In this document: positions 1-8,778 of the stretch, piece by piece | How positions within the stretch are numbered: position 1 is the stretch's first letter | How the letters are laid out: each line of letters opens with the position of its first letter | From: JAFMPW01 sp041743085 | Lineage (GTDB): Bacteria; Bacteroidota; Bacteroidia; Flavobacteriales; Flavobacteriaceae | Assembly (NCBI GenBank): GCA_041743085.1 | Contig: JBGTNL010000093.1 | Coordinates: 1 to 64,000, forward strand | Direction of reading: 5' to 3' | DNA length: 64,000 bases | The notes under the pieces: model-generated | What the model was told of the DNA's origin: nothing | The model's database searches: none | Seen by the model: only the letters and a program-made list of their open reading frames with translations | Program-made: the position numbers and the translations under genes

Positions 1-128
1 ACGGAAGTACGTCAAGTATCAGGAGAAGGAGGAGAAGAAGGTAGAAGATCATCAACAACGGTTCGATTTTTAGCACAGGCTCCGGTCGCCCCCTATGGGG
101 GCTAGCCAAAGCCACCTTCTAAGAAGGT
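1..128. other. Left-edge segment: possible ORF tail plus hairpins
   Basis: No complete gene. Reading frame 2 encodes 23 strongly charged residues ending at a TAG at about 71-73, which could be the C-terminus of a protein (possibly a transposase) that begins outside the window; I cannot assign a family. It is followed by a CCCCCTATGGGGG palindrome and by a near-perfect hairpin, CACCTTCTAAGAAGGTG, at 113-129 that abuts the first usable codon of the next gene. The segment looks like the edge of something inserted into the thioredoxin gene that follows. Confidence 0.3.
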
Positions 129-623
129 GTGATTTTTACTAAAATTGACCCTCAAATAAGAAATAGCGATTTTGCGGAAATTTGTAGAATAAAGTTGGCA
201 CCATTTTTAAACCCTGTCCACATCAATGATGTACTGGAAAATTTTAAACTACGGGATGCTGCAGGTAACGAAGTGTCCCTTTATGAAGTAAACTCTAAAT
301 ACATATTAATTGATTTCTGGGCATCATGGTGCATTCCTTGTAGAATGGAAAACCAAAAGATCGCAAAATACTATTCCCAATATAAAATAACAGATTTTCA
401 AATTGTCGGAATTTCTATTGATGAGAGCAAAGAAAAATGGTTAAGCGCCCTAAAAGAGGATAATGTCGGGTGGATTTCTCTGTGCGACCCGGATAAGAAA
501 ATCAATGATCGGTTTGGGGTCAATGCCTACCCGACAAATTTCTTGTTGGATGGTGATTTTAAGGTGATTGATAGGAATCTGAATTCGAAATCTTTGCTGA
601 AGAGACTGAATAAATTACTTTAA
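129..623 (+). CDS. TlpA/ResA-like thioredoxin-fold protein, probably 5'-truncated
   Basis: Thiol-disulfide oxidoreductase domain of the TlpA/AhpC-TSA type. The active site WCIPC is at residues 67-71 and the cis-proline loop (AYPTNF) lies near residue 138, so the redox domain looks complete. The only start in this frame is a GTG at 129; an in-frame TAA lies just upstream. The protein has no signal peptide or lipobox and lacks the N-terminal DUF4369-like domain that flavobacterial relatives usually carry before a 'DPxIRNS'-like stretch, which is here at residues 7-13. I infer that the gene lost its 5' part through an insertion or recombination at about 113-129. Full-length relatives act in the periplasm; this version would stay in the cytoplasm if made at all. 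It may be a pseudogene. Confidence 0.7.
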   Translation: MIFTKIDPQIRNSDFAEICRIKLAPFLNPVHINDVLENFKLRDAAGNEVSLYEVNSKYILIDFWASWCIPCRMENQKIAKYYSQYKITDFQIVGISIDESKEKWLSALKEDNVGWISLCDPDKKINDRFGVNAYPTNFLLDGDFKVIDRNLNSKSLLKRLNKLL

Positions 624-624
624 A

Positions 625-892
625 GCCCAACAACGCCAGGGCAAAAAGTAGTTGCGCCCTATGGGATTTCTTCTTAACCTTTATCAGCCCGAACACTAAA
701 GAAATCCCATTGGATCCATGCGCGAATAAGTTCACGTAAAACGTGATAAATATGGTTTGATTTGGGAAAACCCTTTATTTCTTTAAACAAACCTGTAATT
801 ATTCATTTTAGAATCAAATGATATCAAATAGAACTATTTAAAATGAGGGGAAGAAAACACCAATTTGTTGTACCTATGTTGTACCTGAAAAG
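625..892. other. Intergenic region with inverted and direct repeats
   Basis: No gene is visible. There is a 12-bp inverted repeat (ATGGGATTTCTT at 661-672, complement at 699-710) around a 26-nt loop, a small TCACGT-AAA-ACGTGA hairpin at 732-746, and a tandem direct repeat TGTTGTACCT at 866-875 and 877-886 just beyond the tRNA-Leu terminator. The first could terminate the thioredoxin transcript, but it lacks a T tract. The direct repeat next to a tRNA could be a remnant of an integration site. Confidence 0.45.
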
Positions 893-918
893 AAAAAGCC
901 GAGACCTGAATCCCGGCT
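893..918 (-). terminator. Rho-independent terminator of tRNA-Leu
   Basis: Read on the minus strand, an 8-bp stem AGCCGGGA/TCTCGGCT (one G-T pair) with a 6-nt loop is followed by TTTTTC. It sits 9 nt past the 3' end of tRNA-Leu. Confidence 0.75.
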
Positions 919-926
919 AATCCCCG

Positions 927-1011
927 TACTCGAGGCGGGACTTGAACCCGCACGACCGCAATGGTCATTGGATTTTAAGTCCAACGTGTCTACCAATTCC
1001 ACCACTCGAGC
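927..1011 (-). tRNA. tRNA-Leu (anticodon TAA)
   Basis: An 85-nt class II tRNA on the minus strand. The 7-bp acceptor stem is GCTCGAG with CTCGAGT, the discriminator is A, the variable arm is long, the T arm contains GGTTCAAGTCC, and the anticodon loop ACTTAAAAT gives TAA. The 3' CCA is not encoded. It follows tRNA-Gly on the same strand and has its own terminator. Confidence 0.95.
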
Positions 1012-1025
1012 AACTGGACGTACAT

Positions 1026-1049
1026 AAAAAAACGCTGACAACCAGCGTT
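1026..1049 (-). terminator. Rho-independent terminator between tRNA-Gly and tRNA-Leu
   Basis: On the minus strand AACGCTG-GTTGT-CAGCGTT is followed by a run of T. It lies between the two tRNA genes, so tRNA-Gly is probably transcribed separately or only partly reads through into tRNA-Leu. Confidence 0.75.
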
Positions 1050-1059
1050 TCCCGTGAGC

Positions 1060-1084
1060 GAAAAACGGCCCCGAGACTTCGGGG
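1060..1084 (-). terminator. Second terminator-like hairpin downstream of tRNA-Gly
   Basis: On the minus strand CCCCGA-AGTC-TCGGGG is followed by CCGTTTTTCG. The segment after it repeats the last bases of the tRNA-Gly gene. Confidence 0.5.
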
Positions 1085-1136
1085 AACCACGACCGGATAA
1101 CATTTGCTATACCGGACACAGGATTTTCGCTCCTTG

Positions 1137-1209
1137 AGCGAAAAACGGGATTCGAACCCGCGACCTCCACCTTGGCAAGGTGGCGCTCTACCAACTGAGC
1201 TATTTTCGC
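1137..1209 (-). tRNA. tRNA-Gly (anticodon GCC)
   Basis: A 73-nt tRNA on the minus strand with acceptor GCGAAAA/TTTTCGC, discriminator T (usual for bacterial tRNA-Gly), D loop AGTTGGTAGA, anticodon GCC in the loop between CACCT and AGGTG, and T arm GGGTTCGAATCCC. CCA is not encoded. Confidence 0.95.
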
Positions 1210-1357
1210 GTATTACATCATTTCAAGATTACCACAACCGCTATCTATCTCCTTTTACCAGACTATTAACCACTCCATGGCAGAGATCGTGCCATCCATT
1301 AAGATGGCGCGGAGGAGGACAAAACAAATTCACATCGTGCTTTGCATTGTTGCGGAC

Positions 1358-1385
1358 GCAAATTTAATACAATTCTGTAAAATGT
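1358..1385 (-). promoter_or_regulatory. Possible promoter of the tRNA transcript
   Basis: The minus strand carries TAAATTTGC (1358-1366), which fits the Bacteroidota -7 element TAnnTTTG. No convincing TTG is seen at the -33 position. The leader to tRNA-Gly would be about 140 nt and contains GC-rich hairpins around 1275-1320 but no gene. Confidence 0.35.
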
Positions 1386-1455
1386 AAAGAATTTTTGTTT
1401 AAAATCGAGAAGACAAAGAGAGTCCAACCCCTTCAAGCTCCAAGGACCTGCAGGC

Positions 1456-4077
1456 TTAGGAAGTTGCCTTTTTCTTTTTACTGAGCATGCGTTTGATCTC
1501 ATTTAGTTTCATCAGTGCTTCCACAGGAGTCAGGGTATCGATATCTAAATGAAGGATCTCCTCTTTGATCTGCTCCAGTAAAGGATCGTCCAGGTTGAAG
1601 AAACTCAGCTGCATCTCGCTCTGAACCGCTTGCAATTTGCCGGTCAGCTCTTCACTTGAATGCGATTTCTCTAGCTTTTTAAGGATCTTATTTGCCTTCT
1701 GAATGACGTGTTGCGGCATACCTGCCATTTTTGCCACATGTATTCCAAAACTGTGTTCACTCCCTCCCGGAGTAAGCTTTCGCAAGAAAAGTACAGTGTC
1801 CTTGAGTTCTTTAACCGCTACATTATAATTCTTTATGCGCTCAAAAGTCGCCTCCATTTCATTAAGTTCATGGTAGTGCGTGGCGAAAAGCGTTTTAGCC
1901 CTTGAGGGATGTTCATGTAAATATTCTGAAATGGCCCAGGCAATGGAAATGCCGTCGTAGGTACTCGTTCCCCTGCCGATCTCATCCAAAAGCACCAGGC
2001 TTCGATCGGATAAATTGTTGAGAATTGAAGCTGTTTCGTTCATTTCTACCATAAAAGTAGATTCCCCCATAGAAATATTATCACTTGCGCCTACCCTGGT
2101 AAAGATTTTATCTATGACGCCAATTACGGCCGCTTCCGCCGGAACAAAACTTCCCATTTGCGCCAAAAGAACAATTAAAGCGGTTTGTCTTAATATAGCC
2201 GATTTCCCACTCATATTGGGCCCGGTGATCATAATTATCTGTTGATTTTCCCTGTTCAGCACCAGGTCATTGGGGACATAATTTTCTCCGAGGGGCAACT
2301 GATTCTCAATCACGGGGTGCCGTCCGTTTTTGATCTCTATTTCCGTACTGTCATTAATAACAGGTGATACGTAATTATGCTCTTGTGCCAATTGTGCAAA
2401 ACCGCAAAGGCAATCCAAATGGGCAATTTGCCCTGCATTCGTTTGAACAGGGGCGATATATTCCTGCATCCAGAGGACCATCTGGGTAAATAGTTGTTGC
2501 TCGAGTTCTGATATGCGCTCCTCAGCACCCAGTATCTTCGCCTCGTATTCCTTTAATTCTTCGGTAATGTAGCGTTCGGCATTGACAAGGGTTTGTTTTC
2601 GTACCCATTCCTCCGGAACCTTATCCTTATGCGTATTTCGCACCTCAATATAGTAGCCAAAAACATTATTGGATGCGATCTTTAGAGAAGATATACCCGT
2701 TCGTTCCGTTTCTCTTTGAAGCATTCTCTCCAGGTGATCCTTGCCGGAAAACGAAAGTCCCCTTAGTTCATCCAATTCTGCCGAATACCCAATGGCAATG
2801 GTTTTTCCCCTTAAAATGTTCACCGGGGCCTCCTCATACAACATTTCCTTGATCTTGGCCCTGAGCATATCGCAGGAATGGATTTGCTCCCCTATAAGGC
2901 GTAGCGGATCATTGTTTGCCTGTAAGATCAACTCCTTTATGGGGATCAGGGCTTCCAGTGAATTTTTGAGTTGTACGACTTCTCGGGGATTTATTTTTCC
3001 CGTGGCTACTTTTGATATCAAACGTTCAAGATCCCCGATCTGTTTTATCCAGTGCTGCAGTTTGTGAAACACCCCTTCGTTTTGGATAAAGTAAGAGATC
3101 ACCCGATGCCGGTGCCTTATTTTTTCAATATTTTTCAGGGGAAGGGCCAGCCATCTCTTTAACATTCGCCCCCCCATCGGAGAACTTGTCTTGTCTATAA
3201 CATCCAAAAGAGTAACAGCATTTGCATTGTGGGAGTTATACAATTCCAGATTATTAATTGTAAACCGGTCCATCCAGACGTAATCCTCCTCGGCTATCCG
3301 CTGCAATTTATTAATGTGCTGTAATTGCCTGTGTTGGGTCTCGGATAAATAATGTAAAACCGCGCCGGCAGCAATAATACCATGCTGTAACTGGGCTACA
3401 CCAAACCCCTTTAAAGTGGTTGTCTTAAAATGTGTGGTAAGTGTCTCATGGGCGTAATCTTCCCGGAAGATCCAATCTTCCAAAAAGAAGGTGTGATGAT
3501 TTTTACCGAAAAGTTCCTGAAAATCGGCTTTATGGCTTTTTGATATCAAAACCTCACTGGGGCCAAAATTTTGAAGTAGTTTGTCTATTTGTTCCTCGTT
3601 TCCCTCGGAGGTTAGAAATTCCCCCGTGGAAATGTCCAAAAATGAAATGCCCAACAATGTCCTTCCAAAATGCAACGCGCATAGAAAGTTGTTGGTGTTT
3701 GCCTCAAGTATGTCGTCATTTAATGCTACACCCGGGGTAATTAATTCTGTTACTCCCCTTTTTACAATGGTTTTGGTTTGTTTCGGGTCTTCCAATTGAT
3801 CACATATAGCCACTCGTTGCCCCGCTTTGACCAATTTCGGTAAATAGGTGTTTAGTGAATGGTGGGGAAACCCCGCCAGTTCGGTGCGGTCCCCGCCATT
3901 ATTTCTTTGGGTTAAAACAATTCCGAGAATTTTAGAAGCTTTTATGGCATCGGCCCCGAAAGTTTCGTAGAAATCCCCGACCCGGAAAAGCAATAGCGCA
4001 TCAGGGTATTTAGTCTTGATGGTATTGTATTGTTTCATTAAAGGGGTGACCTTCTTGGTATTTCGTGTTTTGGACAA
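1456..4077 (-). CDS. mutS: DNA mismatch repair protein MutS
   Basis: MutS recognises mispaired bases and starts mismatch repair together with MutL. The 873 residues match the usual length. Mismatch-binding domain I carries the F-x-E wedge (FYETFG, near residues 37-42), followed by connector, core and clamp domains. The ABC-type ATPase has Walker A GPNMSGKS at about 619-626 and a Walker B/signature region containing LLDEIGRGTSTYDG. The C-terminal helical tail is lysine-rich. It starts with ATG at 4077 and is monocistronic; the 199-bp gap to the divergent methyltransferase gene would hold both promoters. Nothing is broken or unusual. Confidence 0.97.
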   Translation of the reverse strand: MSKTRNTKKVTPLMKQYNTIKTKYPDALLLFRVGDFYETFGADAIKASKILGIVLTQRNNGGDRTELAGFPHHSLNTYLPKLVKAGQRVAICDQLEDPKQTKTIVKRGVTELITPGVALNDDILEANTNNFLCALHFGRTLLGISFLDISTGEFLTSEGNEEQIDKLLQNFGPSEVLISKSHKADFQELFGKNHHTFFLEDWIFREDYAHETLTTHFKTTTLKGFGVAQLQHGIIAAGAVLHYLSETQHRQLQHINKLQRIAEEDYVWMDRFTINNLELYNSHNANAVTLLDVIDKTSSPMGGRMLKRWLALPLKNIEKIRHRHRVISYFIQNEGVFHKLQHWIKQIGDLERLISKVATGKINPREVVQLKNSLEALIPIKELILQANNDPLRLIGEQIHSCDMLRAKIKEMLYEEAPVNILRGKTIAIGYSAELDELRGLSFSGKDHLERMLQRETERTGISSLKIASNNVFGYYIEVRNTHKDKVPEEWVRKQTLVNAERYITEELKEYEAKILGAEERISELEQQLFTQMVLWMQEYIAPVQTNAGQIAHLDCLCGFAQLAQEHNYVSPVINDSTEIEIKNGRHPVIENQLPLGENYVPNDLVLNRENQQIIMITGPNMSGKSAILRQTALIVLLAQMGSFVPAEAAVIGVIDKIFTRVGASDNISMGESTFMVEMNETASILNNLSDRSLVLLDEIGRGTSTYDGISIAWAISEYLHEHPSRAKTLFATHYHELNEMEATFERIKNYNVAVKELKDTVLFLRKLTPGGSEHSFGIHVAKMAGMPQHVIQKANKILKKLEKSHSSEELTGKLQAVQSEMQLSFFNLDDPLLEQIKEEILHLDIDTLTPVEALMKLNEIKRMLSKKKKATS

Positions 4078-4276
4078 AGCGATCTGAATAGTTATTTTTA
4101 CAGTGAAAGTCTCAAGACGAAAGTACTATTTTCCTCCGGGAATCCCTACCCATGTTGATATTTAGGGATAACTTTTAGCTGATGAACTTGAACACCTGAA
4201 ATCTGAAACAGCAACTGTTGACCCAACTATACCCCGAAAAGGGCTTGATAATCAATCAAAAACCGGATATGCCAGA

Positions 4277-4813
4277 ATGCGTAAACTAAAAAACAGCGAG
4301 CTCGGGAGATTGGATGTTGATGAGTTTAAAAATGTCCAAAAGACGCCCATCGTGATTGTCCTGGATAATGTTCGAAGTCTTAATAATATCGGTTCCGTAT
4401 TCCGGACTGCCGATGCTTTTCTGGTGGAGAAGATCTATCTCTGCGGCATTACAGCTACCCCTCCCCACAAGGATATCCGAAAAACGGCATTGGGAGCAAC
4501 AGAAAGTGTTGCATGGGAATACCGGAAAAATACCATAGAGCTGGTAGAAAAGCTCAGGGTGGAATATCATTGCCTGGCCATAGAACAGGCAGAAGGGGCT
4601 ACCATGCTGCAGCATCTGCAGGTTGACGCTTCGACAAAATATGCCTTAATTTTCGGGAATGAGGTAAAAGGCGTTTCCCAGGAAGTAGTTAACGCCTGCC
4701 AGGGGGCACTCGAAATTCCTCAATATGGCACCAAGCATTCACTGAATATTGCTGTAAGTGCTGGTGTGGTCGTGTGGCACTTTTGGACTAAATTTGAGCA
4801 AGGAGCCAAATAA
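4277..4813 (+). CDS. TrmH/SpoU-family RNA 2'-O-methyltransferase
   Basis: A small SPOUT-fold RNA ribose methyltransferase that uses SAM. All three family motifs are visible: NIGSVFRT (motif 1, near residue 37), FGNEVKGVS (motif 2, near 130) and IPQYGTKHSLNIAVSAGV (motif 3, near 148), which together form the knotted SAM site. At 178 residues it lacks the N-terminal RNA-binding extension of RlmB-type enzymes, so it resembles the compact flavobacterial TrmH-like proteins. The exact RNA target (tRNA position 18, a wobble base or 23S rRNA) cannot be told from the sequence. It is divergent from mutS and convergent with folK-dNK. Confidence 0.9.
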   Translation: MRKLKNSELGRLDVDEFKNVQKTPIVIVLDNVRSLNNIGSVFRTADAFLVEKIYLCGITATPPHKDIRKTALGATESVAWEYRKNTIELVEKLRVEYHCLAIEQAEGATMLQHLQVDASTKYALIFGNEVKGVSQEVVNACQGALEIPQYGTKHSLNIAVSAGVVVWHFWTKFEQGAK

Positions 4814-4859
4814 AAACCCTGGCCCAATACCGAATGCTATCGGAAAGGAACCAGGGTTT
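4814..4859. terminator. Shared terminator between convergent genes
   Basis: A 9-bp inverted repeat, AAACCCTGG (4814-4822) with CCAGGGTTT (4851-4859), encloses a smaller CCGA/TCGG hairpin. On the minus strand it is followed by TTTTTATTT, so it should stop the folK-dNK transcript. It may also serve the methyltransferase gene, whose stop codon it touches. Confidence 0.65.
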
Positions 4860-4947
4860 ACGTATAGTTTGAGTTAGTTAGTTACTCAATGCAATATGCA
4901 AGAAAGCAAATCCCGCTGTCCCAAGCAAATTTTTTTCTAAAATCATG

Positions 4948-6093
4948 CTAGTAGGACAGTTTGGCGGCAAAATGCTGTATTTTATCTAATACCGTGTGGT
5001 AATCTTCCTTATTTTCTACAAAATCCAGTTCGGTAATATCAATGACCAGATTATTCTGTTCCGGGTAACTTTTAATGAAATCAAAATACCCCCTGTTTAT
5101 TTTTTCCAAATAATCGGGAGCTATATTTTTTTCGTAGTCCCTTCCCCTTTTTTTAATGTTTTCCAGTAATCTATCTATGCCTTGGTAGAGGTATACGTAA
5201 ATTTTAGGCTTTTTCACCTCCCTGTACATAAAGTTAAACACCTTACGGTACAGCACAAACTCTTCCTGTTGAAGGGTGATCCTTGCGAATATCAGGGATT
5301 TATAGATGTCATAGTCACTGACCATAAACTGCCTGAAAAGATCGAACTGCGTGGTGTCTTCGGTAAATTGTTGGTAGCGATCCGCTAAAAACGACATTTC
5401 GAGCGGGAAAGCGTACCGGCTCTGGTCTTCATAGAATTTAGGAAGAAAAGGATTGTCCGCAAAACGCTCCAATACCAGTTTTGCATTAAAATCCTCAGAG
5501 ATCATTTCGGCAAGGGAAGTTTTTCCGGCACCAATGTTCCCTTCAATGGCCACAAAGTTCAAGCCATTAAAAAGAGCCTTTCGATCCTTGTAAAAGCGAT
5601 ACTTGGTTTTTTGAAGTTTGCCCTTATCCCGGCATTCCTGTAAAAGATTTCGCGTGTCCTTAATAAAAACGGGATGATAGAATTGAGGTGCAATATCCGC
5701 CAAAGGCCTCAATACAAACCGCCGTTCATGAAGTTCCGGGTGCGGTACGGTAAGGACCGGGTCCCCAAGAATTTCAAAACCATAATAGAGAATGTCAATA
5801 TCAATATTCCGGGCTTTATAGGTAGCATCCATGTCCCTTTCCCTACCCAGGGTTTTTTCAATTTTCAAAATATGCCGTAATAATTCTTTCGGACCTAGAA
5901 CAGTTTCCAATCCGATACATATATTCAGAAAATCGCCCGACTCAAAACCCCATGATGTCGTCTCATATACGCCTGATATTTTGGTGATATCCCCCGCTTT
6001 TTCCTGTATCATAAAGAGTGCCTTTTGCAGGTTGTCAGGTCTGTCGCCAAGATTGCTGCCTAGGGAGAGATATGAGGTTATTGGGTCTTTCAT
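4948..6093 (-). CDS. folK: FolK - deoxynucleoside kinase fusion
   Basis: Two enzymes in one 381-residue chain. Residues 1 to about 165 are 6-hydroxymethyl-7,8-dihydropterin pyrophosphokinase (folate synthesis), with the LSLGSNLGD start and the signature RNIDIDILYYG at 95-105. Residues from about 175 to the end are a deoxynucleoside kinase of the dCK/dGK type, with P-loop GNIGAGKT at 185-192, the ER motif near 209, DRYQQ in the substrate site and a KKRGRDYE lid. The fusion joins folate supply to dNTP salvage, two inputs that meet at thymidylate synthesis. A separate kinase of the same family lies at about 51.3-51.9 kb. The gene is single and divergent from sppA. Confidence 0.92.
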   Translation of the reverse strand: MKDPITSYLSLGSNLGDRPDNLQKALFMIQEKAGDITKISGVYETTSWGFESGDFLNICIGLETVLGPKELLRHILKIEKTLGRERDMDATYKARNIDIDILYYGFEILGDPVLTVPHPELHERRFVLRPLADIAPQFYHPVFIKDTRNLLQECRDKGKLQKTKYRFYKDRKALFNGLNFVAIEGNIGAGKTSLAEMISEDFNAKLVLERFADNPFLPKFYEDQSRYAFPLEMSFLADRYQQFTEDTTQFDLFRQFMVSDYDIYKSLIFARITLQQEEFVLYRKVFNFMYREVKKPKIYVYLYQGIDRLLENIKKRGRDYEKNIAPDYLEKINRGYFDFIKSYPEQNNLVIDITELDFVENKEDYHTVLDKIQHFAAKLSY

Positions 6094-6132
6094 AAAGTAA
6101 AAACAAAGTAAACAAAAGAAACGGACATTGGT

Positions 6133-6141
6133 TATCTTTGC
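6133..6141 (+). promoter_or_regulatory. Promoter -7 element of sppA
   Basis: TATCTTTGC matches TAnnTTTG, 25 nt before the GTG start of sppA. No good TTG is seen at the expected -33 distance. Confidence 0.55.
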
Positions 6142-6165
6142 CGTTGAATAAATAAAATCTTTACC

Positions 6166-7923
6166 GTGAATTTCTTAAGAAATCTGTTGGCCGCCATACT
6201 CGGAACGCTTATTGCCTTTGGCATCCTTTTTATTATGTTCATGATCTTTATTAGTCTGGTGAGTGCCGATGACGGAACGGGGGTGAAAAAGAATTCGGTT
6301 TTGGAGTTACAGATGCAATATCCTGTGAGTGACTATACGGGAAATGACGAGGCAGATCCCCTTGCAGGCTTTTTTGAACAATCCATGGGATTGGATGAAA
6401 TAATTCACGCCGTTCAGGTGGCCAGGGAGGATGATAACATTAAAGGTATTAGCATAAACAGCAATTATCTCATTGCAGGAATGGCACAGACCCAGGCGAT
6501 AAGGAAAGCCCTGGTAGATTTTAAGGCCAGCGGTAAATTCGTGTATGCCTATGGGGATTTTTATCTTCAAAAGGATTATTACCTGTCCACCGCAGCGGAT
6601 AGTATTTTCCTGAATCCCGTTGGAGCGATTGATTTCAAGGGTCTTTCTGCCGAGGTCCTGTATTTTAAGGAACTTCAGGAAAAAACAGGTGTAAAGATGG
6701 AAGTGATCCGCCACGGGAAGTACAAGAGTGCGGTGGAACCTTTTCTGGCGAATGAAATGAGCGATGCCAACCGCACTCAGATAAAAGAGTTGATAACATC
6801 GCTGTGGAATTCGGTAGTGAAAGATATTTCTGAAGGGAGGGGCATACCCACGGAAGATATCAATCGAATTGCCGATACCCTTGGGGGAAGGACCCCGGAA
6901 TTTGCAAAAAGTTCAGGATTAATAGATAATTTGCTGTATTATGATGAATATGAGGCTATTCTTAAGAAGGCCACAGGTACGGATGCAACCGAAACTCAGA
7001 ATTACGTCGCATTGTCTGATTACATCAGGGAAGCGGCGAAGAAGAAAATTTATAAGGGAGATGACAAAATTGCGGTTTTATTTGCCCAGGGTGAAATTTT
7101 CTATGGAGATGGCGGTCCGAACATCATTGGGCAGGGGATCATAAATGAAGCCCTGATCAAAGCAAGGGAAGATGATGAAGTTAAGGCGATCGTTCTGCGG
7201 GTAAATTCTCCGGGAGGAAGTGCTCTTACCTCGGACATTATTTGGCGTGAGATTGAGCAAACCAAAAAGATAAAACCTGTGGTAGTATCCATGGGAGATG
7301 TAGCCGCGTCCGGTGGCTATTACATCGCGGTGGGAGCTGATAAGATTTTTGCGGAACCCACAACCATTACCGGATCTATCGGCGTCTTTGGTGCCATCCC
7401 GAATATAAGCGAATTGGCAGGTGATATTGGCATAAATGCGGAACAGGTGGGCACCAACGAGAATTCAGTGGATTATTCATTTTTTGAACCGATGACCGAT
7501 GATTTTCGGAACATAGTGGAAGAAGGTATAGAGGCAACATATGCCACGTTCCTGAAAAGGGTGGCGGAGGGGAGAGGGATCTCCATTGCAGAGGCGGATA
7601 GCCTTGCGCAAGGCCGGGTTTGGAGCGGTACGGAGGCATTAAGGCTGGGGCTTATAGATGAATTAGGAGGTCTGGATGAAGCTATTAAGGCTGCGGCAGA
7701 TATGGCAGAAATCACATCATTTGGTATAAAAAAGCTTCCAAGGTATAAGTCGGGCCTTGAGCGTTTCCTGGAAGATTACAGAGGAGTCAATACAACGCAT
7801 AAGGCAAACTTTATCAGGGAAGAACTGGGGGAAGAGGCTTTCGAAGTATTCAGGGAGTTGAAGTCGGTCTTGCAACAAAAAGGCATTCAGGCCCGTATGC
7901 CCTTCAGATTGCATATTAAATAG
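6166..7923 (+). CDS. sppA: Signal peptide peptidase SppA, long (67K) type
   Basis: Membrane-bound serine protease that degrades cleaved signal peptides. The 585-residue length fits the duplicated 67K form. One N-terminal membrane segment covers about residues 5-32. The Ser/Lys dyad is visible: Lys187 in YKSAVEP in the first repeat and Ser382 in the AASGGYY motif in the second. The start is GTG at 6166, supported by the -7 element upstream and by the membrane segment beginning right after it. The transporter gene follows after only 3 nt, so the two are probably cotranscribed. Confidence 0.95.
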   Translation: MNFLRNLLAAILGTLIAFGILFIMFMIFISLVSADDGTGVKKNSVLELQMQYPVSDYTGNDEADPLAGFFEQSMGLDEIIHAVQVAREDDNIKGISINSNYLIAGMAQTQAIRKALVDFKASGKFVYAYGDFYLQKDYYLSTAADSIFLNPVGAIDFKGLSAEVLYFKELQEKTGVKMEVIRHGKYKSAVEPFLANEMSDANRTQIKELITSLWNSVVKDISEGRGIPTEDINRIADTLGGRTPEFAKSSGLIDNLLYYDEYEAILKKATGTDATETQNYVALSDYIREAAKKKIYKGDDKIAVLFAQGEIFYGDGGPNIIGQGIINEALIKAREDDEVKAIVLRVNSPGGSALTSDIIWREIEQTKKIKPVVVSMGDVAASGGYYIAVGADKIFAEPTTITGSIGVFGAIPNISELAGDIGINAEQVGTNENSVDYSFFEPMTDDFRNIVEEGIEATYATFLKRVAEGRGISIAEADSLAQGRVWSGTEALRLGLIDELGGLDEAIKAAADMAEITSFGIKKLPRYKSGLERFLEDYRGVNTTHKANFIREELGEEAFEVFRELKSVLQQKGIQARMPFRLHIK

Positions 7924-7926
7924 CAT

Positions 7927-8637
7927 ATGACGCTGAATGACAAAAAATTAGCGTATAAGATCTATTTATACCTGGGTGCCCTGTTTATTACCTCTCTTGT
8001 AGTATCCAATCTCATTTTCCAAAAATTTTTCTATTGGAGGCCTTTTGGGGATGTTAATCTTTTTGACGCTCCTTTGTTTGAATTGTCCGTTGGTATCCTG
8101 CCTTACCCCATCACATTTTTGATCACGGATATTATCTCCGAAATTTTTGGAAAGAAAAAGGCGAATCAAATTGTCACCGCCGGTATTTTTGCCTCTTTCT
8201 TTTCCATGGGGATCGTACTACTGGCCAATGCGGCGCCAGCCATTTCTTCTTCCCCGGTGGATGATGCCGTTTTTAGCAGCGTTTTTGCCTTATCGCCCAT
8301 TGCAGTGCTGGCTTCCATGCTGGCCTATCTTTGCGCCCAATATGTGGATATAGCCATTTATCACTTTTGGAAGCGGTTCACTCACGGAAAGCACCTTTGG
8401 TTACGCAATAATTTCTCCACTTTTTCTTCTCAGTTCATAGATACCCTTACAGTTGTAAGTTTACTATGTATTTTTGGGGTCCTTCCCTGGAATTTGTTCT
8501 ACGGTTTGGTTGTCAGCGGTTTTATTTTTAAGATTTTTATAGCACTTTTAGATACCCCGTTGCTCTATTTATTCGTATATATACTCAGAAAACGTTTTAA
8601 TCTTGCCATGGGTGAAGAAATAGCGTTGGAGGCATAA
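7927..8637 (+). CDS. yhhQ: Queuosine precursor transporter, YhhQ family
   Basis: Integral membrane protein of 236 residues with about six hydrophobic segments, belonging to the YhhQ/VUT (DUF165) family, which in E. coli takes up the queuosine precursors preQ0 and preQ1. Family features are the Asn in the first segment (VVSNLIFQK), the YPITFLITDIISEIFG stretch with acidic residues inside the membrane, and LLDTPLLYLFVY near the end. It begins 3 nt after sppA. No preQ1 riboswitch is visible, since the gene has no leader of its own. A different purine or vitamin cargo cannot be excluded. Confidence 0.85.
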   Translation: MTLNDKKLAYKIYLYLGALFITSLVVSNLIFQKFFYWRPFGDVNLFDAPLFELSVGILPYPITFLITDIISEIFGKKKANQIVTAGIFASFFSMGIVLLANAAPAISSSPVDDAVFSSVFALSPIAVLASMLAYLCAQYVDIAIYHFWKRFTHGKHLWLRNNFSTFSSQFIDTLTVVSLLCIFGVLPWNLFYGLVVSGFIFKIFIALLDTPLLYLFVYILRKRFNLAMGEEIALEA

Positions 8638-8778
8638 AATATTTAGGGCTTTTTTTAGTTCTTAACGCATATTCCATCATTTAATATGAAAGCCCATAAT
8701 GGGCATTTAATTAAAAAATGGCCAATACCAACCGATATAAATAACACTAAATCAATAGGTTGTCGAAATTTTATTAAG

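Noticed and set aside
874..1194. Minus-strand open frame of 106 codons
   Set aside because: It runs straight through both tRNA genes and their terminators.
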